A stretch of DNA of 64,000 nt from assembly GCA_003258405.1 (NCBI GenBank), contig QKPN01000002.1, positions 523,231 to 587,230 of the forward strand, read 5' to 3'. The translations under genes were made by a program, and so were the position numbers. Below, one piece after another: positions 52,966 through 60,694 of this stretch. Position 1 is the first letter of the stretch; every line of letters begins with the position of its first letter. The notes under the pieces were generated by a model. The model had not been told where the DNA came from and made no database searches. It saw nothing but the letters and a program-made list of their open reading frames with translations. This DNA is from Rhodobacteraceae bacterium DSL-40 (GTDB lineage: Bacteria; Pseudomonadota; Alphaproteobacteria; Rhodobacterales; Rhodobacteraceae).

Positions 52966-53778
52966 ATGACATCACGATCATCAGAAGCTGGTGTGGCAGA
53001 GGCCATCGGCCTCTACCTCCCCTTTCTGCGCCGGTATGCACGTGCACTGACGGGCAACCAGACCGATGGGGACAACTATGCTGCGGCGACGCTCGAGGCG
53101 ATCATTTCGGATCCTTCTATCCTCACTATCGGTGACAATCCGCGGATCGGGCTCTTCCGGGCGTTTCATGCGATCTGGCAAAGTTCCGGCGCACCGGTGG
53201 GCGATGGCGAAAGCGGCCTCGTGGAGCGGGCGCAGGCCAGGATGCGCGATCTGACCCCGGGCACGCGCGAGGCACTGTTGCTTCACACGCTCGAGGAGTT
53301 TTCCATCGAGGAGATTGCCGCGATCCTCGGCGTCGATGCGGAAGAGGTTCGCGTCCGGCTCGAGATCGCCAACCGCGAGATGGAAAGAGGCCTTGCCGGC
53401 CGTGTGCTCATCATCGAGGACGAGACGATCATCGCCATGGACCTTCAGGGCATCGTGACTGCGATGGGCCATGAAGTAACCGGTATTGCCCGCACGGCGA
53501 CGCAGGCGGTCGAGACGGGAACTGCGAAGCGGCCCGATCTGGTGCTGGCCGACATTCGGCTCGCCGATGACAGTTCGGGTATCGATGCGGTGAACGTGCT
53601 GCTGGAGACCTTCGGGAACCTGCCGGTCATCTTTGTGACGGCCTATCCGGAGCGCCTTCTGACCGGGGAACGGCCGGAACCGGCATTCCTGATCGCCAAG
53701 CCCTATTCGGAAGAACAGGTGCGTTCGGCGGTCAGCCAGGCGATGTTCTTCTCCTCGGTCGAAACCCTGGAGGCCTGA
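52966..53778 (+). CDS. phyR: general stress response regulator PhyR
   Basis: A 270-aa protein with an N-terminal EcfG-like sigma domain (about residues 10-135) and a C-terminal receiver domain (about 145-265). The phospho-acceptor is Asp196 in LVLADIRLADD, the acidic pocket is E151-D152 in LIIEDET, and the conserved Lys sits in LIAKPYSEEQ, the FATGUY motif of this receiver class. On phosphorylation the sigma-like domain binds NepR and frees EcfG. I start at 52966 because the protein then begins close to the sigma-like fold. The ribosome binding site (AGCGAG) is weak. A strong terminator follows. Confidence 0.95.
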   Translation: MTSRSSEAGVAEAIGLYLPFLRRYARALTGNQTDGDNYAAATLEAIISDPSILTIGDNPRIGLFRAFHAIWQSSGAPVGDGESGLVERAQARMRDLTPGTREALLLHTLEEFSIEEIAAILGVDAEEVRVRLEIANREMERGLAGRVLIIEDETIIAMDLQGIVTAMGHEVTGIARTATQAVETGTAKRPDLVLADIRLADDSSGIDAVNVLLETFGNLPVIFVTAYPERLLTGERPEPAFLIAKPYSEEQVRSAVSQAMFFSSVETLEA

Positions 53779-53825
53779 ACCCAACAACGGAGGCCTTTGC
53801 CTCGAAACTGACGCCGGAAATGTCG

Positions 53826-53859
53826 ACGCCGGACGGGAAACCGTCCGGCGTGCGTTTTT
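53826..53859 (+). terminator. intrinsic terminator of phyR
   Basis: An 11-bp perfect stem (ACGCCGGACGG/CCGTCCGGCGT) with a GAAA tetraloop and a five-T run (53855-53859), 48 bp after the phyR stop. Confidence 0.88.
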
Positions 53860-53883
53860 CATGTTCTTCATGGCGTCTGCAGA

Positions 53884-54054
53884 TCAGGGCGCCCGGCCGC
53901 GCATGGCGCGCGCGACAAGCGCGACGACGAAGAGAATGAGGAAGATGAAGAACAGGATCTGCGCGATACCCGCGGAGGCGCTGGCGATGCCGCCGAAGCC
54001 GAAGAGTCCCGCAATGATCGCGACGACCAGGAATACGAGTGCCCAATAGAGCAT
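53884..54054 (-). CDS. DUF1328 (YtjA-like) small membrane protein
   Basis: A 56-aa protein: [20 protein letters not shown] is the first helix and [18 protein letters not shown] the second, with the family's [12 protein letters not shown] turn between them. DUF1328 proteins are small inner-membrane proteins of unknown function, often induced by stress. AAAGGAC stands nine bases before the ATG. A consensus EcfG promoter lies 57 bp upstream, which places it in the regulon of the neighbouring stress locus. Confidence 0.88.
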   Translation of the reverse strand: MLYWALVFLVVAIIAGLFGFGGIASASAGIAQILFFIFLILFVVALVARAMRGRAP

Positions 54055-54110
54055 GACGTTTGTCCTTTCCGATTACGGGAGGCTGTTTTTTGCGCCTCCT
54101 ATGCCGAAAA

Positions 54111-54135
54111 AACGCTCACCCTTGCGGAAAGTTCC
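54111..54135 (-). promoter_or_regulatory. EcfG-type promoter of the DUF1328 gene
   Basis: On the minus strand GGAAC (54131-54135), 16 bp, then CGTT (54111-54114), 57 bp upstream of the DUF1328 ATG. Perfect consensus. Confidence 0.8.
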
Positions 54136-54310
54136 GCGAATCCGGGCCGGTTGGAAGAATGGAGAAGAAAATTTTCGGAGGGCGTTAGGAGTCGCATGGT
54201 AGCGTCCGGGATGCGCTTCGGCGGTTCCGGAGCGGCCTTTCGTGTAACCCTGTTTCCCTTGCCGGCGGAATATGCCCTGCGCCGTGCCCTGAGACGACCG
54301 GGAGAGCGCC

Positions 54311-55069
54311 ATAAGACTGCCGCTTCTTCTTGCCGCCATTCTGTGCCTGGCCGCCCCCTCGTGGAGCGCGCCGTTCCGGCTGCTCGAGATCGACGGGCTC
54401 CGGGTGAAATGGGGGGCGCCGGAGCCCGGCACCGGCGCCACCGCAACCTGGGGCCTGCTGCGCGCCGAGGCGGAGTTTCCCGATGCGGTGAATTGCCGGG
54501 CGATGGCGCCGGTGGAGCGGGTTCCGCTTCTGGGCGCGATGCCTCGGCTCGCGCTCGAGCGCCTCGTGCGTGAGGCTTTTGCGCTCTGGTCGGAGGCTGC
54601 GGGCATCCGGTTTCGTCAGGCCGCCCCCGGTGTGAAGCCCGATATCCTGATCGGCACGCAGGCCGAGCCGCGCAAGATTGCCTTTGCCAATGTCTGGTGG
54701 AATGCCGATGCCGCCGAGGCGGGCATGGCGCCGCTCACGGCGGCGACGATCTGTCTGAACCCGGAGGCGGACTGGCGCCTCGGCGGGCTTGGGTCGCGCG
54801 CGCCGAATGCGGTCGACCTGCGCCATGCGCTCGCGCATGAGATCGGCCATACGCTCGGCCTCGACCATCCCGGTCCGACTGGTGCGCTCATGGGCTATCG
54901 CAGTTCGGGTGAAGGCCGGTTGATGGCAGGGGATGTCGAGGGCGCGCAGCGCCTCTACGGTCCCGCACCGCCCGGAGTGATTGTAACGGCAAGACGCCCG
55001 GACCTTCCGGTCCGGGCGTCCGCGAGGGAGAGTACTCGCGCCGTGGATCGCGAGATTATTCGTCCTTGA
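54311..55069 (+). CDS. metzincin (matrixin-like) metalloprotease, start codon unclear
   Basis: A secreted-type zinc protease. The complete HExxHxxGxxH site is present (HALAHEIGHTLGLDHPG), followed by a Met-turn candidate (ALMGYR). The frame open from 54293 encodes RLPLLLAAILCLAAPSWSA, a convincing signal peptide, directly after an ATA at 54311. GGGAG stands about six bases before that ATA. No ATG, GTG or TTG precedes the signal peptide in frame; the first canonical start is GTG at 54404, which would remove it. I annotate from the ATA (252 aa). The alternative is a 221-aa protein without export signal. The C-terminal end crosses a hairpin. Confidence 0.65.
   Translation: MRLPLLLAAILCLAAPSWSAPFRLLEIDGLRVKWGAPEPGTGATATWGLLRAEAEFPDAVNCRAMAPVERVPLLGAMPRLALERLVREAFALWSEAAGIRFRQAAPGVKPDILIGTQAEPRKIAFANVWWNADAAEAGMAPLTAATICLNPEADWRLGGLGSRAPNAVDLRHALAHEIGHTLGLDHPGPTGALMGYRSSGEGRLMAGDVEGAQRLYGPAPPGVIVTARRPDLPVRASARESTRAVDREIIRP
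54993..55020. terminator. 12-bp hairpin inside the protease 3' coding end
   Basis: A perfect 12-bp stem (GACGCCCGGACC/GGTCCGGGCGTC) with a TTCC loop, between the protease domain and the convergent PRC-barrel gene, whose stop is 36 bp away. There is no clear U-run. It probably acts on both transcripts although it lies within the protease reading frame. Confidence 0.5.
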
Positions 55070-55559
55070 TCTCCGGACGGTTCTTGAGATCATCCGGCTG
55101 CAGCGAAGTCACCGCATAGAGCGTGTCGCCTTCGTCACGCATAAGTTGAATCTCGTCCGGCATGAGTTCGACCGTATTCTCGCCGAAGCCGAGGAACCCG
55201 CCGAAGCTCACGGCAACGCCGCCCACAGCGCCATCCTCGGACAGCATGGCGTCGGTGATGTCGCCGAGCTTCTCGCCGTCACTGTTGCGCACCTCGATGC
55301 CGATCAACTCGTCGGCGGTAACGCTTGCCATGTCGACGGGCATGCCATGCTCATCGCCGGCAGCATGGTCCATGGTGGTTTCCGTGGCCGCGGGCGCGGT
55401 GGCGGTGCCATCCATCGTGCCGGTTTCGGTCGCGGGATTCTCCGCCACCGGCGGCGGGGCGACCTGGTCGGTTGCGTTCTCGTTCTCGGCCTGGGCGAAA
55501 GCGGCGCCGCCGATAAGGGTGAGCGAAAGAGCGGTGGTAGCGGCAAGCTTCTTCAGCAT
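55056..55559 (-). CDS. PRC-barrel domain protein, exported
   Basis: A 167-aa protein with a signal peptide (MLKKLAATTALSLTLIGGAAFA, cleavage near AQA). A Thr/Ala/Pro-rich linker follows (about 25-85), then a PRC-barrel (about 90-155: SVTADELIGIEVRNSDGEKL, GDITDAMLSEDG, then GGFLGFGENTVEL). Exported PRC-barrel proteins are common in alphaproteobacteria and several are stress induced; function unknown. The start at 55559 has AAGGAG upstream. It overlaps the protease 3' end by 14 bp. Confidence 0.87.
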   Translation of the reverse strand: MLKKLAATTALSLTLIGGAAFAQAENENATDQVAPPPVAENPATETGTMDGTATAPAATETTMDHAAGDEHGMPVDMASVTADELIGIEVRNSDGEKLGDITDAMLSEDGAVGGVAVSFGGFLGFGENTVELMPDEIQLMRDEGDTLYAVTSLQPDDLKNRPEIKDE

Positions 55560-55632
55560 GTCTGTCTCCTTTTTTTCCTGCTCCTCACAGCCGGTTGCGG
55601 CGAATGGCCTTGTCGACTGCGGACGTGAAGGA

Positions 55633-55658
55633 AACATCGCTACCCCCTCTCGGGTTCC
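55633..55658 (-). promoter_or_regulatory. possible EcfG-type promoter of the PRC-barrel gene
   Basis: On the minus strand GGAAC (55654-55658), 17 bp, then TGTT (55633-55636), 74 bp before the start. One mismatch to the CGTT consensus and a 17-bp spacer, so weaker than the other copies nearby. Confidence 0.4.
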
Positions 55659-55730
55659 ATGCTCATGCCGATGCTCACGGAATGGTCAGCGGATCGGTGC
55701 TGCGGGCCGCCGGCACATCGGTGGCCGAGA

Positions 55731-56765
55731 TCAGGCACCGAGCAGCTCGATCCCGGCAAGCACCCAGACGGCCAGGAAGAGGGACTCGCAGACGATCAGC
55801 GCGATCGCCTGGCCGCCGACCTCGAAGATGCTCTTGAGCGAGGTCTTCATGCCGACGGCAGCGATGGCGGTGAGAAGCGCCCAGCTCGAAAGGTCGGTAA
55901 GCCGGGGGATGAGGGCGGCCGGCAGAAGGCCGAGGGAGTTCACGCCCGCGAGCCCGATAAAGGCGAGAACGAAGCCCGGAACGAGGGGTGGGCGGCGGCC
56001 CGAGGTGGTTGGACCGGCTTCGCCGCGGGCGGCAATGGAAAGGATCAATACGACCGGAGCGAGCATCGTGACGCGGATGAGCTTCACGAGTGTTGCCGCG
56101 TCGCCGGTTTCTTCCGAGACGCTGAAACCCGCACCGACGACCTGCGCCACATCGTGGATCGTGCCGCCGAGGAAAACGCCGGTGGCAAGCCCGTCGAGCC
56201 CGAGCTGCTGGGCGACGATGGGATAGAAGATCATCGCCACGGTGCCGAGCACGGTGACAGACAGCACGGTGAAGATCAGCGTCTGCTCGTTGCGGGCGCG
56301 CTCGGGCAGGGCAGCGGCAATCGCCATGGCGGCGGAGGCGCCACAGATCGCCACCGCCCCGCCGGTCAGCATGCCGAAACCGCGCCGTCGACCGATGAGC
56401 CGCGCCCCCCCGAGACCCACCAGGATGGTCATTGCAACGCCTGAGATCACAAGCGTGATGAGGCCGGGTCCGAGGCCGATCAGAAGCTCGACGCTGATCC
56501 GCGCGCCCAGAAGCGCGACACCGATCCGGAGCACCGAACGCGCGGCCAGTTCGATTCCGGGCACACAGGCGCCCTCCTCGGCGAGGAAGTGGAAGGCGAT
56601 GCCGAGCAGCAGCGCCATGAGCATGGCAGGCGCGCCGTAATGCTCGGAGAGAAATCGGGCCGCGAGGGCAATCACCACCGAAACGAGCAGGCCAGGCATG
56701 AAGCGCGACACAGCCGCGCGGAGTCTCTGGAACAGCGGGCGGGTCGCCGGGGTGGGATCTGACAT
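55731..56765 (-). CDS. YeiH/UPF0324 family membrane transporter
   Basis: A 344-aa inner-membrane protein with about ten helices. The family signature is seen in MPGLLVSVVIALAARFLSEH and ALLLGIAFHF near the N-terminus, LTGGAVAICGASAAMAIAAA near residue 135, and GVFLGGTIHDVAQVVGAGF near 205. YeiH proteins are annotated as putative sulfate exporters, but the substrate is unproven. I start at 56765 (MSDPTPATRPLF); the frame is open to 56807, which would add 14 residues. Neither start has a strong ribosome binding site. Confidence 0.88.
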   Translation of the reverse strand: MSDPTPATRPLFQRLRAAVSRFMPGLLVSVVIALAARFLSEHYGAPAMLMALLLGIAFHFLAEEGACVPGIELAARSVLRIGVALLGARISVELLIGLGPGLITLVISGVAMTILVGLGGARLIGRRRGFGMLTGGAVAICGASAAMAIAAALPERARNEQTLIFTVLSVTVLGTVAMIFYPIVAQQLGLDGLATGVFLGGTIHDVAQVVGAGFSVSEETGDAATLVKLIRVTMLAPVVLILSIAARGEAGPTTSGRRPPLVPGFVLAFIGLAGVNSLGLLPAALIPRLTDLSSWALLTAIAAVGMKTSLKSIFEVGGQAIALIVCESLFLAVWVLAGIELLGA

Positions 56766-56903
56766 GGGGGCCGGGCTCCGGGTCTGCGGGCGGGCCACCA
56801 GTTTCATGCGCCCGTGGCGGGCGGGTCAATCGCGGGCAGGGCGCGCCGCGAAAATTTCGCAGGCGGGGCATTGAAAGCGGGCAGGGCATCGCCAATCTAT
56901 GTG

Positions 56904-56924
56904 AATGTAATTAACATTTACATT
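56904..56924 (+). promoter_or_regulatory. inverted repeat AATGTAA-N7-TTACATT upstream of the DUF2852 gene
   Basis: A perfect 7-bp inverted repeat with a 7-bp spacer in an AT-rich patch, 14 bp before the DUF2852 start. The position over the likely transcription start suggests a repressor operator. The regulator is unknown. Confidence 0.5.
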
Positions 56925-56938
56925 GAAAGGAGCGCCCG

Positions 56939-57325
56939 ATGAATACCGTCACCCTCTGGCTTGAGCGGTCGCGCGACTGGCTCGACGAGCGGGGAAGGCC
57001 GGCCTGGATCGCCGCCATGGTGGTTGGCTTTATCCTGTTCTGGCCGATTGGCCTCGCCCTTCTCTTTTACACGATCTGGAGCAAACGCATGTGCAGCCAT
57101 TCCTGGAAGTCCCGCCGCATGTCCTGCCGCAGCGGACACCGCGGCTTCGAGAAGACCGGCAACACCGCCTTCGACGCCTATCGCGAGGAGACGCTGAAGC
57201 GCCTGGAAGAGGAGCGTGACGCCTTTGTCTCCTTCCTCGAGGAGCTGCGCTCGGCGAAGGATCGCGCGGAGTTCGATCAGTTTATGTCGAGCCGGCGCAC
57301 CGGCACCGGCGAGGTTGTCGCCTGA
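56939..57325 (+). CDS. DUF2852 family membrane protein
   Basis: A 128-aa protein. An N-terminal amphipathic part (NTVTLWLERSRDWLDE) precedes one helix (WIAAMVVGFILFWPIGLALLFYTIW, about residues 23-48) and a basic Cys-containing stretch. The C-terminal half is a charged coiled-coil helix (YREETLKRLEEERDAF). DUF2852 is an alphaproteobacterial family without known function. AAAGGAG precedes the ATG. A hairpin terminator follows. Confidence 0.87.
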   Translation: MNTVTLWLERSRDWLDERGRPAWIAAMVVGFILFWPIGLALLFYTIWSKRMCSHSWKSRRMSCRSGHRGFEKTGNTAFDAYREETLKRLEEERDAFVSFLEELRSAKDRAEFDQFMSSRRTGTGEVVA

Positions 57326-57347
57326 GGCTGATACCACTGTGCGACAC

Positions 57348-57375
57348 CGGGCCGGACGGGGAAACCTGTCCGGCC
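57348..57375 (+). terminator. terminator after the DUF2852 gene
   Basis: A 9-bp stem (GGGCCGGAC/GTCCGGCCC), which can extend by a few pairs into the inner bases, followed by CCTT. It lies 22 bp after the stop. Confidence 0.55.
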
Positions 57376-57462
57376 CCTTCGCATGCATGGCCGGCCTTCG
57401 TTGTGCTATGATCGAATGGGGCGGCATCTGCGCAGGGAACCGGGCTCAAGGAGGCTGGAACA

Positions 57463-57759
57463 ATGATCTTGCGCATCTTTCAGGTCGTGACCCGTCCGGG
57501 GAAGGAGGCCGCGTTCGACCGCTTCTTCCACGAGACTGCAATTCCGCTGATGAAGAATACCGAAGGCATGGTCTCGGTTCTGCCGGGAGCGGCGCGGGCC
57601 GAGAGCCCGCGGGACTTCGCCTTCGCGATGATCTGGCGCGATATCGCCGCGCTCAAGGCCTTCGCGGGCGAAGACTACGCACGCCCGCACATCGATCCGG
57701 CCGAGGCAGAACTGGTGGAGAGCCGGATGGTCCGGCACTACGATCTTGTGGTGATCTGA
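57463..57759 (+). CDS. ABM-domain (antibiotic biosynthesis monooxygenase-like) protein
   Basis: A 98-aa ferredoxin-fold protein of the ABM superfamily (ILRIFQVVTRPGKEAAFDRF at the start, HIDPAEAELVESRMVRHYD at the end). Such proteins dimerise and range from haem-degrading enzymes to quinone monooxygenases. No specific active-site residues identify this one. AAGGAGG precedes the ATG. It is convergent with the cytochrome b561 gene. Confidence 0.82.
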   Translation: MILRIFQVVTRPGKEAAFDRFFHETAIPLMKNTEGMVSVLPGAARAESPRDFAFAMIWRDIAALKAFAGEDYARPHIDPAEAELVESRMVRHYDLVVI

Positions 57760-57794
57760 TTTCTGGTGACCTGACTGGCCATGCGGAGCCTTGC

Positions 57795-57826
57795 CCCTGC
57801 TCCGCCATGGGGGCAGCGGAGCAGGG
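57795..57826. terminator. hairpin between the convergent ABM and cytochrome b561 genes
   Basis: A perfect 11-bp stem (CCCTGCTCCGC/GCGGAGCAGGG) with a 10-nt loop, filling the 75-bp gap between two stops. No T-run on either side. Confidence 0.5.
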
Positions 57827-57834
57827 TCCGGGCC

Positions 57835-58407
57835 TCATGCGCCGAAGGTCATCCGGCGCAGGACGCGATCGCGGTCCACGAAATGGTGTTTGAGCGCGGC
57901 GCCGGCATGCAGAGCCAGCAGCCCGAGGAGGAGGAAGGCCGAGAGCTCGTGGATCTCCGCCGCCGCGCTCGCGATGCTCTTCACACCCGGAACCCAGGGG
58001 TCGGGCATCGCAAACCAGTTGAAGACCATGTTGTCGATGTTGAGCAGATCCTGGTTGGGCGAGGCCGAGGCCATCACCCAGCCGGAGATCGGCAGGACGA
58101 ACATGAGCAGATAGAGGAGCTTGTGCGTGATCGAGGCCACCCGGTCCTGCCAGGCGGGAATATTCTCGGGCGCCGCCGGGCTCGTGCGGTTCGCGAGCCG
58201 CCAGACGATGCGGACGCAGGCGAGCGCGAAGACCACGAAGCCCCAGCTCTTGTGGAGCTGCACGAGAGCGAATTGCCGGAACAGGTCCGACACCCAGTCG
58301 CTCATGTAGAAGCCGAGCCCGAGCTGGAAGAGGATCAGCCCGGCAATCGCCCAGTGCAGCAGGCGGGTGACCCAGCCCCAGCTCTCGGTGGTGTTTCCGG
58401 CCTTCAT
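57835..58407 (-). CDS. cytochrome b561
   Basis: A 190-aa inner-membrane di-haem cytochrome with four helices. Haem-ligand histidines are in VTRLLHWAIAGLILFQLG, LVQLHKSWGFVVFALACVR, SITHKLLYLLMFVLPISGW and ALHAGAALKHHFVDRDRVL. The family moves electrons between quinones and superoxide or periplasmic partners. GGAGGAG precedes the ATG. It follows a YceI-family gene by 37 bp, an arrangement found in many proteobacteria. Confidence 0.93.
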   Translation of the reverse strand: MKAGNTTESWGWVTRLLHWAIAGLILFQLGLGFYMSDWVSDLFRQFALVQLHKSWGFVVFALACVRIVWRLANRTSPAAPENIPAWQDRVASITHKLLYLLMFVLPISGWVMASASPNQDLLNIDNMVFNWFAMPDPWVPGVKSIASAAAEIHELSAFLLLGLLALHAGAALKHHFVDRDRVLRRMTFGA

Positions 58408-58444
58408 GCAATCTCCTCCTGACGCTCTGGCTCGGCTCCGGGGC

Positions 58445-59023
58445 TTACTCGGCCGGGCCGATCAGCTCGACATTGATGGTGACCGGGATCACCGCCGACA
58501 CCGCCGGTGCGGCGTAATCGACACCGAACTCGGTGCGGTCAATCTCGCCGGTCATCGTGAAGCCGGCGTTGCGCTTGGAGGCATCGAAGGGGTTCGCATC
58601 GAGCTTGTTGAGCACGGCATCGAAGGTCACGGGCTTGGTCTCGCCGTGGAGCGTGAGATCGCCGGTGATCTTCGCGGTGTTCTCGCCGGTGAGCTCGACG
58701 CCGGTCGAGACAAAGGTGATTTCGGGATAGGTGGCAACGTCGAGCATGTCGGCGCTCTTGATGTGCTCGTCGCGCGCTTCCCAGAAGGTATCGATGCTGG
58801 TCGCGTCGATCGTCACCTTTGCGGTGGTGGCGGCCAGATCTTCAGGATCGAAATTCACGTCGGTCTCGAAGCTCCGGAACGCGCCCTGCACGTTGGAGAA
58901 ACCGAAGTGCTCGACCGAGAAGAGAATGCTGCTATGCGAAGGATCGACTTCCCAATCGGCTGCAAGCGCGGGAAGGGGGGCCAGAAGGATGGCGGCACCA
59001 AGAAGCAGGGAACGCGGCGTCAT
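58445..59023 (-). CDS. YceI family periplasmic protein (first copy)
   Basis: A 192-aa lipocalin-like protein with a signal peptide (LLLGAAILLAPLPALA, cleavage near residue 22). YceI motifs are WEVDPSHSSILFSVEHFGFS, TSIDTFWEARDEHIKSADML, and TLHGETKPVTFDAVL. Family members bind isoprenoid quinones or similar amphiphiles. Two conserved histidines (SHSSI and EHIK) are present. Promoter elements are probable in the AT-rich 147-bp gap upstream. It is co-directional with cytochrome b561. Confidence 0.92.
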   Translation of the reverse strand: MTPRSLLLGAAILLAPLPALAADWEVDPSHSSILFSVEHFGFSNVQGAFRSFETDVNFDPEDLAATTAKVTIDATSIDTFWEARDEHIKSADMLDVATYPEITFVSTGVELTGENTAKITGDLTLHGETKPVTFDAVLNKLDANPFDASKRNAGFTMTGEIDRTEFGVDYAAPAVSAVIPVTINVELIGPAE

Positions 59024-59170
59024 GTGGGTGTCTCCGTAAACAGCTAACAGGGTTACATGTCTTGATTGCCATATTTGACAAAAATACTCCGGTAGCTAGC
59101 CATCTCATATGGAACATATTGTTTCCTAATATAGGATAATAACACCCACGAAACCGTGATTGCGCGTGAT

Positions 59171-59737
59171 TCAGATGTCAGAAGTCAGCAGAAGCTGGAC
59201 GTGGAAGCCAAGCTCGGCAGGGATCTCCGGCAGGCCCGCGGTCGATCCGAACTCGGTGCGGTCGATGCTGCCCTCGATCGCGAACCCGGCCTCGAAGCGC
59301 TTGGGGTTGTCCTTCGCGGGTGCGTAACGGATGACGCGCGCATCGAGCGAGACCGGCTTCGTGACCCCTCTGAGCGTGATGCGGCCCTCGACATTGGCGG
59401 TTTGCTTCGATGTCGGCGTGAGCCGGTCGAGGCGGAAGGTAATGCTCGGATAGCGTGCGGTCTCGAGATAGCCCGGCCCACGCAGCAGCGAATCCGCGAT
59501 CGCTATGCCGGTGGTGGCGTCCCCCGTCCGGGCAGTGATCGCGGCCTGGGCCCGCTCGGGATGAACTTCGTCGAAATCGACAGTGCCGGAGAGCGTGGGA
59601 AACCGCACCTCGACCCGTCCGCCCCGCCAGGGCACATCGACGGACACCTGCGTTCCCCGATCGATGCGCCATTCGGCGGCGCCCGCCGCAACCGGCAGGC
59701 TCAGGGCAAGAAGCAGAGTGCAAACCAATCGCGACAC
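59171..59737 (-). CDS. YceI family periplasmic protein (second copy)
   Basis: A 188-aa YceI-like protein with a signal peptide (VCTLLLALSLPVAAGAA). It is divergent from the first copy: the opening is WRIDRGTQVSVDVPWRGG, the SIxTF motif is lost, but GRITLRGVTKPVSLDARV and FEGSIDRTEF-like endings are retained. The start is a GTG. It lies 147 bp upstream of copy one on the same strand. The two are probably an old duplication with different ligands. Confidence 0.88.
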   Translation of the reverse strand: MSRLVCTLLLALSLPVAAGAAEWRIDRGTQVSVDVPWRGGRVEVRFPTLSGTVDFDEVHPERAQAAITARTGDATTGIAIADSLLRGPGYLETARYPSITFRLDRLTPTSKQTANVEGRITLRGVTKPVSLDARVIRYAPAKDNPKRFEAGFAIEGSIDRTEFGSTAGLPEIPAELGFHVQLLLTSDI

Positions 59738-59818
59738 CGGCCATGGCCCTCCCCGGCCATGGCGAGATGATAGCGCGTTTTCGACGCGCGGGTAATCACG
59801 CCCGTGGGGGTGGGTGGA

Positions 59819-60694
59819 TCAGCGGGTCGGGACCGGGGTCTCGCCGCGGTAGTCATAGAAGCCGCGCTTGGTCTTGCGGCCGTGCCACCCGGCCTCGACA
59901 TATTTCACCAGGAGCGGGCAGGGGCGGTATTTGGTATCCGCGAGCCCTTCGTGCAGGACATTCATGATCGCGAGGCAGGTGTCGAGGCCGATGAAATCGG
60001 CAAGCTCGAGCGGCCCCATCGGATGGTTGGCGCCGAGCTTCATGGAGAGGTCGATCGAGGAGACCGAGCCCACACCCTCGTAGAGCGCATAGACCGCCTC
60101 GTTGATCATCGGCACCAGAATACGGTTCACGATGAAGGCCGGATAATCCTCGGAGCTCGCCGCGGACTTGCCGAGTCTCTGCACCACCTCGGCAAGGATT
60201 TCATAGGTCGCGTTGTCGGTGGCGATGCCGCGGATAAGCTCGACGAGCTGCATGACCGGCACCGGGTTCATGAAATGGAAGCCCATGAACCGTTCGGGCC
60301 GGTCGGTCCCGGCCGCCAGCCGGGTGATCGAGATCGAGGACGTGTTCGAGGTGAGGAGCGTATGCGGCGCGAGGTGTTCGGCGAGGCTTGCGAAGATCTT
60401 GCGCTTGATCGACTCGTTCTCGGTGGCGGATTCGATGATCAGATCGACCTTGCCGACCACCGCGAGGTCGCTGCCGGTGGAAATCCGCGCCAGGGCGGCG
60501 TCGCGTTCCTCGGCACTTATCTTTTCGCGCGAGACCTGCCGATCCATGTTCTGGCCGATCATCTGCTTCGAGCGGCCGAGCGCCTCTTCGGAGATGTCGT
60601 TGAGCAGGACATCGTAGCCCGCGAGGGCAAAGACATGTGCGATCCCGTTGCCCATCTGACCGGCGCCGATGACGCCAACGCTCTTGATTTCCAT
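59819..60694 (-). CDS. hbd: 3-hydroxybutyryl-CoA dehydrogenase
   Basis: A 291-aa NAD(P)-dependent enzyme that interconverts 3-hydroxybutyryl-CoA and acetoacetyl-CoA. The Rossmann motif is VGVIGAGQMGNGIAHVFALA, and the catalytic His lies in MGFHFMNPVPVMQLVE with a Glu seven residues on. GANHPMGPLELADFIGLD is the usual dimer-interface stretch. Start at MEIKSVGVIG (60694). An ATG at 60718 would add eight residues not found in typical family members. It is near a probable etfA 3' end. Confidence 0.94.
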   Translation of the reverse strand: MEIKSVGVIGAGQMGNGIAHVFALAGYDVLLNDISEEALGRSKQMIGQNMDRQVSREKISAEERDAALARISTGSDLAVVGKVDLIIESATENESIKRKIFASLAEHLAPHTLLTSNTSSISITRLAAGTDRPERFMGFHFMNPVPVMQLVELIRGIATDNATYEILAEVVQRLGKSAASSEDYPAFIVNRILVPMINEAVYALYEGVGSVSSIDLSMKLGANHPMGPLELADFIGLDTCLAIMNVLHEGLADTKYRPCPLLVKYVEAGWHGRKTKRGFYDYRGETPVPTR

